From Vibrio astriarenae (GTDB lineage: Bacteria > Pseudomonadota > Gammaproteobacteria > Enterobacterales > Vibrionaceae): a stretch of DNA of 64,000 bases. The position numbers and the translations under genes are program-made. The stretch is taken from contig NZ_CP047476.1 in the NCBI RefSeq assembly GCF_010587385.1, positions 310,001 through 374,000 on the forward strand. Reading direction: 5' to 3'. The notes below the pieces were generated by a model. It was given only the letters and a program-made list of their open reading frames with translations, was not told where the DNA came from and ran no database searches. How positions within the stretch are numbered: the stretch's first letter is position 1; each line of letters starts with the position of its first letter. Positions 1-8,621 of this stretch are shown here, piece after piece.

Positions 1-337
1 CGTGAGTTGCATCTGCGGCGATGATGCACCACATCCCACCAGCACGAAAAAGAGTTGAAACCATAATGAGTGCTAAATAGGTCAGCATTGATACTCTGTC
101 GTGCCATCTTAGTTCACATACATCATGTAAGATCGTCACCGACAATGACAGTTGTAGCGCGAGAGTCAGTGGCTCATTTGTGCCGTTATATGAGACAAAA
201 AGAAGAAGAAGGGCCCAGGTTACAATTCGGAGCCAGGTCTGTGATAGATGGGTCTTTTTCGTTGATTCTTTGTTGGGTGTCAGCTGATGATGAAGTAAGG
301 CGGCAATGACCGTTACAGCGCAAATCAAGTGTAGCAT
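1..337 (-). CDS. Integral membrane protein, unknown family (partial, runs off left edge)
   Basis: An open frame of 112 codons runs from an ATG at 337-335 down to the window edge with no stop. AAGGA (345-349) lies about 7 nt upstream of that ATG. The product is strongly hydrophobic: likely membrane spans fall at about residues 1-16, 37-50, 56-72 and 84-98, with a charged loop (PNKESTKK) at 21-28. I do not recognise the family. The small open frame on the opposite strand here is its shadow. The 275 bases between this gene and the next hold no feature I can support. The alternative, chance openness, is unlikely given the repeated hydrophobic pattern and the ribosome binding site. Confidence 0.6.
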   Translation of the reverse strand, partial: MLHLICAVTVIAALLHHQLTPNKESTKKTHLSQTWLRIVTWALLLLFVSYNGTNEPLTLALQLSLSVTILHDVCELRWHDRVSMLTYLALIMVSTLFRAGGMWCIIAADATH

Positions 338-612
338 CAGACATCCTTATTCTCGCTACGATTAAACTAATGATTTACGCTACTCCCTTTAAGTCAATGA
401 TGCAAATGACTTTTTGTTGAATAATGACAGTGAGTGAGGCTTTTACAATCGCTCATCAATCTGTGTACAGCTTGTTAACCCTCCGGTGTTTTCAGATTAT
501 CAATTTATATACAGTGCCGATAAATCCACCATGAAGGAAAAATAGCTGCAACCATGAATAATACCTCAATGGTGATAGATGAGCTAATCGGTTTATCCGC
601 TAAAGAAAGTGG

Positions 613-1236
613 TTAATCCACGTGCACTTGACAATCTACACCGTAAAAAGCATCAAAGATCATCTCAATATCTCTCGGCAACACTCTACTAGTTGAAAGT
701 GTAGGGATCTGATCTCTTGCAAAAAAGTCGATTGCAGAAACTTCTATATTTTCTTTCGGTTCACCTGAAACATACTCACATAAGAAAAACATTTTGTAGA
801 TGTGGAATGGGTAAGGTGGATGGTAATCGTGAATGGCACGATCGCGTATCGCAATCAATTTAGGGTTAGCAACAACAAGCCCTGATTCTTCATAGACTTC
901 GCGAACGACCCCTTCACTGGGTGTTTCACATACATCAGCCCAGCCGCCTGGCAGTGTCCAGCCACCGTCTTGACGCTCTTTTACGAGTAGCACCTTACCA
1001 TTTCTGATCACGCCGGCCCTCAGGTCAACTTTTGGGGTGGGGTAGCCAGTTTCTGGAATGAACAGCGCCTGAATTTGTGATAGAGGCTTATCACTGATAT
1101 CCGCAAACATTTGGTGTGCGATTGCCTCGACGGCTTTAAATCGTTCAAGGTCATACACATCTTTACTGTATGCCTCGCCAGCTTGCGCAATAGCTTGTAA
1201 CTGCTTGGCCCAATCCAACCACTTTGACATGTTCAC
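613..1236 (-). CDS. Nudix hydrolase with N-terminal NUDIX-associated domain
   Basis: The 207-residue protein carries a perfect Nudix box from G98 to L120 (G-x5-E104-x7-R112-E113-V-Y-E116-E117-S-G119-L), the Mg2+-binding and catalytic motif for cleaving nucleoside diphosphates linked to another group. The first ~65 residues look like the small helical domain found ahead of the Nudix fold in a subfamily of ADP-ribose pyrophosphatase-like enzymes. Substrate cannot be told from sequence; ADP-ribose or a related dinucleotide is a family-based guess. An AGGAG sits upstream of the ATG. It is divergent from the folK-like gene and probably not part of the pterin unit. Confidence 0.88.
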   Translation of the reverse strand: MNMSKWLDWAKQLQAIAQAGEAYSKDVYDLERFKAVEAIAHQMFADISDKPLSQIQALFIPETGYPTPKVDLRAGVIRNGKVLLVKERQDGGWTLPGGWADVCETPSEGVVREVYEESGLVVANPKLIAIRDRAIHDYHPPYPFHIYKMFFLCEYVSGEPKENIEVSAIDFFARDQIPTLSTSRVLPRDIEMIFDAFYGVDCQVHVD

Positions 1237-1428
1237 TCCTAGTTTTGCTCACCTGATGTTGAGACTACCATAACTACATGATATTGCTGTTGTTGATTTG
1301 TGACTAAGACTGCTGCTGCTGTCTCATCTAGTCGCATTATCGCAGGGGAATTAAAGTAACAGAATGAATGAAGTGATCTTAAAGGCGAGGTAACACGTAG
1401 CCTGTGGCTGAAAAAAGGAGAACTTAAT

Positions 1429-1926
1429 ATGGCGACCGTTTATGTGAGTATTGGAAGTAATATCAACCGCGAACACCACATCTCAGAATCCCTCAAAGCC
1501 CTAAACCATCACTTTGCACCTTTGAGTATTTCCGATTTTTACGACTGCGAGCCGGTTGGTTTTAAAGGGGACAACTTTCTAAATCTCGTCGTTGGATTCG
1601 AATGTGACTACACGGTCGCAGAGCTTGCAGACGTTCTACGTCAAATCGAATCAGACAATGGTCGCCAGCGTCAGGCGAAAGAGTACGCGTCACGCACGAT
1701 GGACATCGATATCCTTCTTTATGATGACTTGGTGGGTATTATTGATGGCATCGAACTACCCAGAGGAGAAATCACCGAGTATGCGTTTGTACTTAGACCG
1801 TTGGTCGACCTTGCTCCTAAAGAACGTCATCCTGTTTTGGATATGCCGTTTGAGCAAATCTGGAATCGCTTCGATCAGTCGAGTCAGAAAACTGAACTCG
1901 TCGTTTTCAAGCAGCTCTGTACATAG
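1429..1926 (+). CDS. FolK-like 6-hydroxymethyl-dihydropterin pyrophosphokinase paralogue
   Basis: The 165-residue protein has the HPPK fold: the N-terminal YVSIGSNI strand and the RTMDIDILLYDD signature with the two Mg2+-binding aspartates. HPPK transfers pyrophosphate from ATP to 6-hydroxymethyl-7,8-dihydropterin in folate synthesis. Relative to E. coli HPPK, Arg82, Arg84, Arg92, Asp95 and Asp97 appear kept, Trp89 is Tyr, and the positions of His115 and Arg121 read Arg and Tyr. It sits 110 bp ahead of folX-folE-folM, a tetrahydromonapterin set rather than the usual pcnB/panB setting of the housekeeping folK. It is therefore probably a specialised or weakened paralogue. AAGGAG precedes the ATG. 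Confidence 0.8.
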   Translation: MATVYVSIGSNINREHHISESLKALNHHFAPLSISDFYDCEPVGFKGDNFLNLVVGFECDYTVAELADVLRQIESDNGRQRQAKEYASRTMDIDILLYDDLVGIIDGIELPRGEITEYAFVLRPLVDLAPKERHPVLDMPFEQIWNRFDQSSQKTELVVFKQLCT

Positions 1927-2036
1927 ACCGTGTATTGACTCAGGGAGACGAACGCGGCTGTGACTCGCCTGTGTCGTATTGATCTTTTTCTAAAATGCGC
2001 ACGTAACGGTTGTACCTTCTATGAAAGGACACTGAC

Positions 2037-2429
2037 ATGAATCACAACGCTATCATTACCATCACAAACCTCAGATTGAGAACCTACATTGGGTTCAATG
2101 AAGAGGAAAAGACTAAGCAGCAAGACATTGTTATCAATGCCGAAATTCATTATCCCGCCAACAACCTCTGCCTCTCAGATGACGTAGATAATGCTCTCAA
2201 TTATAAAAACATTTGCAAGACCATCATCAAGCATGTTGAGACCGGAAGGTTTTTGCTATTAGAAAAGCTGACCAGCGACGTACTCGGCATTTGCATTGAC
2301 CATCCGTGGGTAAAGTACGCTCAAGTGAGAATTGATAAACCTCATGCTCTGCGTTTTGCCGACTCTGTTTCGCTCACTTTGAGTTATGAAGCTAACCACG
2401 ATGAGATTACGCAGGGGGTTATCAAATGA
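2037..2429 (+). CDS. folX: Dihydroneopterin triphosphate 2'-epimerase
   Basis: The 130-residue protein closely follows E. coli Fol[53 protein letters not shown], and [14 protein letters not shown] near the C-terminus. FolX epimerises 7,8-dihydroneopterin triphosphate to dihydromonapterin triphosphate and belongs to the same tunnelling fold as FolB. AAAGGA (2024-2029) precedes the ATG. The stop overlaps the folE start by 4 bases (ATGA), so the two genes are translationally coupled. Confidence 0.93.
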   Translation: MNHNAIITITNLRLRTYIGFNEEEKTKQQDIVINAEIHYPANNLCLSDDVDNALNYKNICKTIIKHVETGRFLLLEKLTSDVLGICIDHPWVKYAQVRIDKPHALRFADSVSLTLSYEANHDEITQGVIK

Positions 2430-3064
2430 TAAGTACAGAAGCTGAGAAAGTAAGAAGCGCACTGCTCGAAAGAGGTCTTGAAACCCCGATGCTACCAAGC
2501 GAAATGAACAGTGATGAGAAGTACAACCGGATAAAAGGACTGTTGACGGAAGTGGTTAGCACTTTGGGACTAGATTTAACCGACGACAGCCTTGCAGAGA
2601 CCCCTCATCGAATTGCTAAAATGTACGTACACGAAATATTCTCGGGGCTCGACTACAACAACTTCCCTAAAATGAGTGTGATAGACAACAAGATGTCCGT
2701 TGACGAGATGGTCAAGGTATCTGACATAGATTTGACATCAACGTGTGAACACCACTTCATCACCATTGACGGATTAGCTCAGGTGGCTTACATCCCAGAA
2801 TCAAAGATCCTTGGACTTTCTAAAATAAACCGCATCGTCCGATTCTTCGCTCAACGTCCACAGGTTCAAGAACGTCTCACTCAGCAAATATTGGTAGCGC
2901 TGCAGACTCTCGTTGAAACCGAAAACGTAGCGGTGACGATCAAAGCCACGCACTACTGCGTGAAGTCTAGAGGCGTCATGGATGCAAACTCGGAGACCAC
3001 GACAACCGCTCTCGGCGGCATTTTCAAAACGAACCCACAAACTAGAGCTGAGTTTTTACGATGA
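2426..3064 (+). CDS. folE: GTP cyclohydrolase I, type IA
   Basis: The 212-residue protein is of normal length for FolE. It shows the zinc-site STCEHHF segment (Cys and His ligands), the distal [10 protein letters not shown] segment with the third ligand Cys, and the family core [20 protein letters not shown]. The enzyme converts GTP to 7,8-dihydroneopterin triphosphate, the substrate of FolX just upstream. It overlaps folX and folM by 4 bases each. Placed between folX and folM it probably feeds monapterin synthesis; a separate housekeeping folE may exist elsewhere. Confidence 0.95.
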   Translation: MISTEAEKVRSALLERGLETPMLPSEMNSDEKYNRIKGLLTEVVSTLGLDLTDDSLAETPHRIAKMYVHEIFSGLDYNNFPKMSVIDNKMSVDEMVKVSDIDLTSTCEHHFITIDGLAQVAYIPESKILGLSKINRIVRFFAQRPQVQERLTQQILVALQTLVETENVAVTIKATHYCVKSRGVMDANSETTTTALGGIFKTNPQTRAEFLR

Positions 3065-3777
3065 GTGAGACGATATTAATCACTGGGGTAGGGAAACGGC
3101 TGGGCTTCGCGCTCGCGGAGCAGTTGTTATCAGAGGGACACAGAGTTGTGGGCACCTATCGCAGTGACTACCCTCAACTACAGGGATTGCGCGACAATGG
3201 TGCTGACTTGATACAGGTTGATTTCTATCAACAAAGCAGTCTGGATGCCTTCCTAAATTACGTTGGTCAAGAATATAAGGAACTCAGAGCTATAATTCAT
3301 AACGCCTCCGACTGGCGGTCGGAGGACAAGGAAAATCCCAGCAAAGACGCGTTACACATCATGAATCAAATGATGATGGTGCATACTACAGTCCCTTATC
3401 TAATCAACCTAACACTCAAGGACCTTCTATTATCGAGTGATAAAGGGTCAGACATCATTCACATTAGCGATTATGTTGCAGAAAAAGGCAGTAAAAAACA
3501 CATCGCTTACGCAGCCAGCAAAGCCGCGCTCAACAATTTGACACTTTCATTCTCAGCCATGCTGGCGCCGGATGTGAAGGTGAATACGATCTCCCCAGCC
3601 ATGCTTAAATTCAATGACAGTGACGATAAGAGTTACAAGGCCAAAGCTTTGCAAAAAGCACTGATTCCCAGAGAGGCAGGCTTTGAAGAAGTGGTCGATG
3701 CCATCAGGTTTGTGCTTACAAGCCACTATATGACGGGGAGAACGATACACCTTGATGGTGGCAGGCACTTGAAGTGA
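3061..3777 (+). CDS. folM: Dihydromonapterin reductase (SDR family)
   Basis: The 238-residue short-chain dehydrogenase has the NADPH-binding [15 protein letters not shown], the HNASDW segment and the catalytic YAASKAAL. Order, length and neighbours match FolM, which reduces 7,8-dihydromonapterin to tetrahydromonapterin and also acts on dihydrofolate. It closes the folX-folE-folM unit, overlapping folE by the tetranucleotide ATGA. Tetrahydromonapterin is the pterin cofactor of bacterial phenylalanine hydroxylase; phhB lies 4.4 kb further on, but no phhA is in the window. Confidence 0.92.
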   Translation: MSETILITGVGKRLGFALAEQLLSEGHRVVGTYRSDYPQLQGLRDNGADLIQVDFYQQSSLDAFLNYVGQEYKELRAIIHNASDWRSEDKENPSKDALHIMNQMMMVHTTVPYLINLTLKDLLLSSDKGSDIIHISDYVAEKGSKKHIAYAASKAALNNLTLSFSAMLAPDVKVNTISPAMLKFNDSDDKSYKAKALQKALIPREAGFEEVVDAIRFVLTSHYMTGRTIHLDGGRHLK

Positions 3778-4037
3778 ACTCCTAGGTGCGTGAATCCCCT
3801 TTTTGATTGCAGTGCAAAGGGCCTTCTATTCTTCTCTTGTAAAGTTCCAATATGACTTTGGAGCTCTACACCAACTTTCCTTAAGCGCAAAGCTACATGA
3901 GCAAAATATTGCTAGTAGGTGGGTTAAAGCTGTGAGTCACTCCAAAGAAACGCGTAAAAGGAGAGAGTTTTATATGTGTTCAGTAGAGTATGTCATGGCA
4001 CAATGACGATAGGATTGGTCAATAAAGGAGCACGTTA

Positions 4038-4688
4038 ATGCCTAATGTAGCGATTATATTGTCTGGCTGCGGAGTCTATGACGGTACAGAGATAAACGAA
4101 GCAGTCTTAACCCTGCTGGAATTAGAACGCAACGGTATCAACTATCAAACATTCGCCCCTGATATGCTGCAAGCTCACACCATCAATCATGCCAAAGGTG
4201 AAGCTACGCAAGAAACAAGGAATGTATTAGTCGAATCCAACAGAATTACACGCTCAGAAACAGGCGCCTTGGAAGATCTAGACGTATCCAAGTTTGATGC
4301 GTTAGTGTTTGTAGGTGGGTTTGGGGCTGCAAAAAACCTCAGTAATTTTGCATTCGATCAACCTCACTATCAAGCAATCCCACAAGTCAATGAAGTCATT
4401 CAAACATTCCATAGCCAAAACAAATGGATCGTGGCCTTATGTATCGCACCTGTTCTGCTCGCAGCGTCACTACCAAATATCAAAGTGACGATTGGTAATG
4501 ATCAAGAAATCGCTAGCTTACTTGAATCGAAAGGCCATACACATGTGGAATGTAAGACTGATAATTTTGTCGTTGATGTGACGAATCAACTCATCACCAC
4601 ACCCGCTTACATGACAGGACAATCTATAAAAGAGGTTCATGAAGGAATACAAGCCACGATTCAACACCTAGGAACCAAAATTAGTTAG
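4038..4688 (+). CDS. elbB: ElbB-like DJ-1/PfpI family protein (glyoxalase)
   Basis: The 216-residue protein matches ElbB along its length: ILSGCGVYDGTEINEAVLTLL, INHAKGEATQETRNVL, GGFGAAKNLSNFA, the nucleophile-elbow cysteine in IVALCIAPVLLA, and TTPAYMTGQSI near the end. ElbB belongs to the DJ-1/ThiJ/PfpI group; the E. coli protein has glyoxalase III-type activity, and older names link it to isoprenoid synthesis without firm support. AAAGGAG precedes the ATG. It is a single gene followed by a hairpin. Confidence 0.88.
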   Translation: MPNVAIILSGCGVYDGTEINEAVLTLLELERNGINYQTFAPDMLQAHTINHAKGEATQETRNVLVESNRITRSETGALEDLDVSKFDALVFVGGFGAAKNLSNFAFDQPHYQAIPQVNEVIQTFHSQNKWIVALCIAPVLLAASLPNIKVTIGNDQEIASLLESKGHTHVECKTDNFVVDVTNQLITTPAYMTGQSIKEVHEGIQATIQHLGTKIS

Positions 4689-4695
4689 TAACAAT

Positions 4696-4717
4696 ACCGG
4701 AGGAAGAAGCCTCCGGT
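4696..4717 (+). terminator. Hairpin after elbB
   Basis: ACCGGAGG and CCTCCGGT form a perfect 8-bp stem with loop AAGAAG just after the elbB stop. The following bases (TCATCT) are only partly T-rich, so it is a plausible but weak intrinsic terminator. Confidence 0.55.
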
Positions 4718-4920
4718 TCATCTGACCTGCATACTATTCGATAGCCAGTGTTTTATTTCCTCTCAGCTCATTGCTACTCAGTACCAGATTACATTTTCAA
4801 ACTACTGTGACCGGCTCCCTTGAAATTAAAATTAACGCTTTTGGTTTCTACCTTGAGCTTTCCATTTTTAAAATGGTTTAGCTAGCCTCTACTTCATTAG
4901 CAATGAAATGAGAAAACAAG

Positions 4921-5904
4921 ATGAACGACATTAATGAATCCATAGAGGAGCTGATCAGTGCTCAATATCCTAATATCACCGGGCTAATTGCCACCGGGTG
5001 CGGTAAAGTGGCACTGGAACATTTTTCACCAGGCTTTTCAGACCAAACCCCAATACATCTTTCTTCTGTAACCAAAAGTATTACCTCAATGTTGTTTGGC
5101 ATTGCGCTTGAGCAAGGGTATATCCAAAGTGTTGAACAGCGAGTCTTGGACTTTTTTCCCGACTACGTATTAAAACGCGGCGAGAGAACATTGCCGCAGC
5201 TTCGGCTTAAACACCTGTTAAGTATGACCGCTCCTTACAAGTTCAGGAGTGAGCCTTATACGCGCGTCTATTCGAGCTACGATTGGACAGCAGCGTCACT
5301 GGATCTGCTAGGAGGTAAGGGTAAGATAGGGCAGTTTAAGTACACGACTCCAGCGTTGCACGTCTTATCGGGGGTGTTGAGCAATGCAACCGGGCAAACG
5401 GTGGCGGATTATGCGAACCAGGAGTTGTTTGCGCCGCTTGGGATTGCTCCGGTGAAAAACATTACTTTAAACGATCGGCAACAGCACCTCGAGTTTATCC
5501 GAGGTGCGCCTGAGCGGGGTTGGGTTACAGACCCTTGCGGTACCAATACACCAGGCTGGGGGCTTGTGCTAAGCACGTCTGACCTAGTTAAGCTGGCTAG
5601 TCTTTACCTTGGAAACGGGTTTTGGGATAGACAACGCTTGGTGTCAAGTGCATGGATACAGCAGAGTACTTCAGAGCAGAGTCGTTTTGGCGAGCGTCGC
5701 TATGGTTTTCTATGGTGGGTGATGCACGAGACCGAACATAACGGCTACTGCGCTTTGGGTGATGGGGGCAATGCACTCTTTGTATCACCGAAGCATGAGG
5801 TGGTGGTAGCCATCACATCGCGTTTTGTACCACGCCCCAAAGATAGGGTGACGCTATTCACTGAGTACCTACTGCCTTTTCTCATGGGCACACGACTTGG
5901 TTAA
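4921..5904 (+). CDS. Serine hydrolase, class C beta-lactamase family
   Basis: The 327-residue protein has the serine beta-lactamase/penicillin-binding fold. The S49-V-T-K52 motif supplies the nucleophile Ser and general-base Lys, and the second motif is Y141-T-T instead of the usual Y-x-N. The hydrophobic helix after S49 and the GWGLVLSTSDLVKLASLYL segment are typical of this esterase/peptidase group. No signal peptide is visible, so it is probably cytoplasmic and not a resistance enzyme; the substrate is unknown. It is convergent with the aldose-epimerase-like gene, with 18 bp between them. Confidence 0.85.
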   Translation: MNDINESIEELISAQYPNITGLIATGCGKVALEHFSPGFSDQTPIHLSSVTKSITSMLFGIALEQGYIQSVEQRVLDFFPDYVLKRGERTLPQLRLKHLLSMTAPYKFRSEPYTRVYSSYDWTAASLDLLGGKGKIGQFKYTTPALHVLSGVLSNATGQTVADYANQELFAPLGIAPVKNITLNDRQQHLEFIRGAPERGWVTDPCGTNTPGWGLVLSTSDLVKLASLYLGNGFWDRQRLVSSAWIQQSTSEQSRFGERRYGFLWWVMHETEHNGYCALGDGGNALFVSPKHEVVVAITSRFVPRPKDRVTLFTEYLLPFLMGTRLG

Positions 5905-5922
5905 ATGGAGCACATCGATAGT

Positions 5923-6882
5923 TTAGGGGCATTGAGCCCGCGCAGCACTCACCTTAATATTCAAATGCCATTTGTGGTCCTCACCGGGCTTTATAACCTG
6001 ACACTGTTTCTTTGATGCGGCTTCGGCAATGGAATCAAATCCTGCGGTGCAGGGTTCAAGAGCAAAGTTATAGTGGCCGTGAAATCCGCCCTGGTTTTTC
6101 CAAATACTTAGCCACGGTACGATCTCGTGATCAACGCTCATCATGACACGTACTGAATCATTTTCGAAGCCGAATTCGTCGCCTTGCTGAAGGTGTTGGT
6201 CGAAGTAAAACTTATCACATAACCCGGACTGTGGTGGATTCAGCTGCGCCAAATCATGCACTCCTTGGTGAGTTGTAGCCTTAGGCCAATTGTGCTGCTC
6301 ACCAAATGGCCCTAATATTGGGCTTGGGTTGCAGACGTTAGTAACCGAGTGCATATGGCTCGGGACAATCAAGCGTGTCTGGGGTGTTGCCGCGAATAGC
6401 GCATGCGGTGTCCACATGTAGGGGAGAGGGGCCGCATCTTTATCAAGGCTGAGCTGATAACGGCATTGAAGCTGATTGCCTTCAAGTGTGATTGATTTAG
6501 ACAGAGTGTACTTGAAGCGGTGGCTGTGAACACTGAACATAATCTGTCCATCGTCTAGAATCTCACTATGCCACGGTAAAGCCCAAACTTCGCCATGATC
6601 AGGTACTTGAAGCCCAGTTCCCGGCATGGTGCATGATGCAATCGTCGGAAAACACTCGTCGAAGCCGCTCATATCGAAATCGCAAAAGTTGGCATTGTAG
6701 GGTGGCAATGCAAGGGTTTGCTGCTGTGACTGATAGAGTAATTCTATTTCATCATGTCCTGAAAATATCTTAAGTGAGCATAGTTTACTACCATATTCGG
6801 GCAACCATTCAGCGCGTAAATAAGGCGTACTCAAAATAACTGAATCGAGGCCTTTGTATTTTCCAAATGAAATGTCAGTCAT
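5923..6882 (-). CDS. Aldose 1-epimerase-like (galactose mutarotase superfamily) protein
   Basis: The 319-residue protein begins with a strand-rich segment ending in WLPEYGSKLCSL. It contains GFDECFPTI and DHGEVWALPW, a central MWTPHALFA (probable catalytic His) and a late FALEPCTAGF (probable catalytic Glu). This is the galactose-mutarotase-like beta-sandwich pattern, distinct from the true GalM at 60.1 kb. It is likely cytoplasmic because no signal peptide is seen. The sugar acted on is unknown, and no sugar operon surrounds it. Confidence 0.78.
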   Translation of the reverse strand: MTDISFGKYKGLDSVILSTPYLRAEWLPEYGSKLCSLKIFSGHDEIELLYQSQQQTLALPPYNANFCDFDMSGFDECFPTIASCTMPGTGLQVPDHGEVWALPWHSEILDDGQIMFSVHSHRFKYTLSKSITLEGNQLQCRYQLSLDKDAAPLPYMWTPHALFAATPQTRLIVPSHMHSVTNVCNPSPILGPFGEQHNWPKATTHQGVHDLAQLNPPQSGLCDKFYFDQHLQQGDEFGFENDSVRVMMSVDHEIVPWLSIWKNQGGFHGHYNFALEPCTAGFDSIAEAASKKQCQVIKPGEDHKWHLNIKVSAARAQCP

Positions 6883-7260
6883 GATTAATGTACGTCCTTG
6901 ATATGTACTGCAACTACGGAGTTCGTGACTAATCTGTGAGAACTAAAGTTACTTAATTTCACCCATTAAACTCTATCTATATCAGTAATTTATTTTGTAA
7001 GTCAATCTGGTTTTTCAGGTTTTATGATGGATGAATTCAAGGGGGTTACAAAGCATCAAATTAAATGAGTAGCAATGGCGTAAAACGGCAAGTTTGATGT
7101 TGTACTTGTTTTTATGATGGAGACATCGAAACAAGTATGAGAGATAAATTATGCGCCAGCTACCATTCAGAACTTCACAACCAGCGGTTGTGACATGGAC
7201 TGAAGCCTGTCAATCAATGACACAACTGCCGAAACAGCTAAATGATCGAGCGAAGAAGCC
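6883..7260. other. Intergenic region with a short direct repeat
   Basis: This 378-bp gap contains the promoter region of the leftward epimerase gene. A 12-bp direct repeat (TTTTATGATGGA at 7020-7031 and 7110-7121, 90 bp apart) is visible. A 42-codon frame starting at ATG 7151 has no convincing ribosome site or protein features and overlaps the next gene, so I do not call it a gene. Confidence 0.4.
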
Positions 7261-7542
7261 ATGTTCAAATCAGTATTAGTACTTGCGACCATCATGCTTA
7301 TTAGTGGCTTTACTGCGAATGAGGTCTATGCAGACACGTTGGTTGTGTCGAACTCAAACAGTGGGTTCGGTCATTGCAAACAGACATTGTCCATGGATGT
7401 GTTGAGCATGGATACACCAGAAGCAACAGTCGAGCATGTCAAAGCGCTAATTGCACAATTTCAAATCGAGGGTGATACGTTGATTCTTGTTCCTTCAACT
7501 GAGGAGGGTATTACTGAGGTGACTGTTAGGGATTGTCTTTAG
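7261..7542 (+). CDS. Small secreted hypothetical protein
   Basis: The 93-residue product begins with a clear signal peptide (charged start, LVLATIMLISGF core, probable cleavage after EVYA-D). The mature part has two cysteines, at about residues 39 and 92, which could form a disulfide in the periplasm. I do not recognise a family. No strong Shine-Dalgarno is seen (GAAGAAG upstream is weak). It stands alone, followed by another unrecognised gene. Confidence 0.5.
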   Translation: MFKSVLVLATIMLISGFTANEVYADTLVVSNSNSGFGHCKQTLSMDVLSMDTPEATVEHVKALIAQFQIEGDTLILVPSTEEGITEVTVRDCL

Positions 7543-7637
7543 TCATAGTGATGGAAATTGTGTCAATGCCCGTTCTTGCCCTGAAGGTGATAGGTCTGTT
7601 AAGGAAGGGGAGTAGTTCAGGCTCCATCAACGAATAA

Positions 7638-8066
7638 TTGAACTGGTGGCGTAAAATGGTAATGGAAGCTGAAATAAAACCACTACTATGGGCAGCCATT
7701 GATAATCGAGGATGCCGAATGCCAATACCTAAACAGGATTTATCATCATTAATTAAAGAAGACACATTGAACCTCTATGCTGACGGACTTCGTGAAGCTT
7801 CAGCATTAACTGAAAAGATGAAACACCTTTTAGATCACGAACAGGATATACAGGATGCTCAAGCTCAGCTGACAATGTGTTTAGAAGATGTCAGCAATCT
7901 ATTCGAAGCCAAAGGGGCAGTGATACCACCCAGGCTCATTCCAGCGGCCATCGTAGGTATCTATTTGTGTCAAACTACCGTGGGAGAGGGGATCACACCT
8001 GAAGAGCGAAAAGAATTGCTGGATATACTGATTAACCGTGATTCAAACATGCAGGATCGTTTTTGA
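7638..8066 (+). CDS. Hypothetical cytoplasmic protein
   Basis: The frame gives up to 142 residues. An internal Met at 7656 or 7662 may be the true start. The product is helical, acidic and lysine-rich with no signal peptide. A proline-bearing hydrophobic segment (VIPPRLIPAAIVGIYL) near residues 95-110 and a GITPEERKELL segment near the end are the only distinctive parts. I do not recognise the family. It precedes phhB by 155 bp on the same strand, but nothing shows they work together. Confidence 0.5.
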   Translation: MNWWRKMVMEAEIKPLLWAAIDNRGCRMPIPKQDLSSLIKEDTLNLYADGLREASALTEKMKHLLDHEQDIQDAQAQLTMCLEDVSNLFEAKGAVIPPRLIPAAIVGIYLCQTTVGEGITPEERKELLDILINRDSNMQDRF

Positions 8067-8221
8067 GTAAACAATACTGAATTAATAGATATTCATACTG
8101 CATGAAGGAAACTAAACACTATACAAAGTCACTTTGCATTACTAATACTTACTATGTACGGGGTTTACTCAGAATGAAGTGGATTTGAGAACGTAGTTTT
8201 TATACGAAGAGGTGTTTAGTA

Positions 8222-8518
8222 ATGAGTGACATATTAAGCTTAGAAGTTCTACAAAGTTCCCTATCAAAGCTAAATGGCACGTCATCGGCAACCTGGCAGC
8301 TCCATCAAGGAAAGCTATATACAGAGCTAGTGTTTGCTGATTTTATACGCGCTTTTGGTTTTATGACTCAGGTGGCGATTCTCGCTGAGAAAATGAACCA
8401 TCACCCAGAATGGTCGAATGTTTATAAAAAAGTAGAGATCAATTTGGTCACTCATGACGCTGGTGGTATCACAGAAAAAGACGTGACTCTCGCTCAAAAA
8501 ATCTCGGCTTTACTCTAG
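8222..8518 (+). CDS. phhB: Pterin-4a-carbinolamine dehydratase
   Basis: The 98-residue protein matches the PCD/DCoH family. It has the MNHHPEW active-site histidine motif at about residues 59-65, followed by the conserved [19 protein letters not shown] and a C-terminal amphipathic helix. The enzyme dehydrates 4a-hydroxytetrahydropterin, recycling the cofactor used by phenylalanine hydroxylase. GAGGTG sits about 10 bases upstream of the ATG. Unlike the usual phhA-phhB operon there is no hydroxylase beside it. The monapterin genes lie 4.4 kb upstream, so the pathway appears partly clustered. Confidence 0.93.
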   Translation: MSDILSLEVLQSSLSKLNGTSSATWQLHQGKLYTELVFADFIRAFGFMTQVAILAEKMNHHPEWSNVYKKVEINLVTHDAGGITEKDVTLAQKISALL

Positions 8519-8621
8519 GGAGCTTAAAAGGAAAACCTTATCGAGCAATCAGTAGAGATAACACTCACCCTGATGTGTTAGAGCGAGTGTGTGGGAGCTA
8601 ACCTTTGCTCGAGTAAAACGC

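Noticed and set aside
70..309. 79-residue + strand frame
   Set aside because: It is the shadow of the leftward membrane-protein gene, which has a ribosome site and a hydrophobic pattern.
3803..4006. 67-residue + strand frame between folM and elbB
   Set aside because: No ribosome site, no protein character and no family resemblance; likely chance.
7151..7279. 42-codon frame overlapping the secreted 93-residue protein
   Set aside because: No ribosome site; composition not protein-like; overlaps a better gene in another frame.
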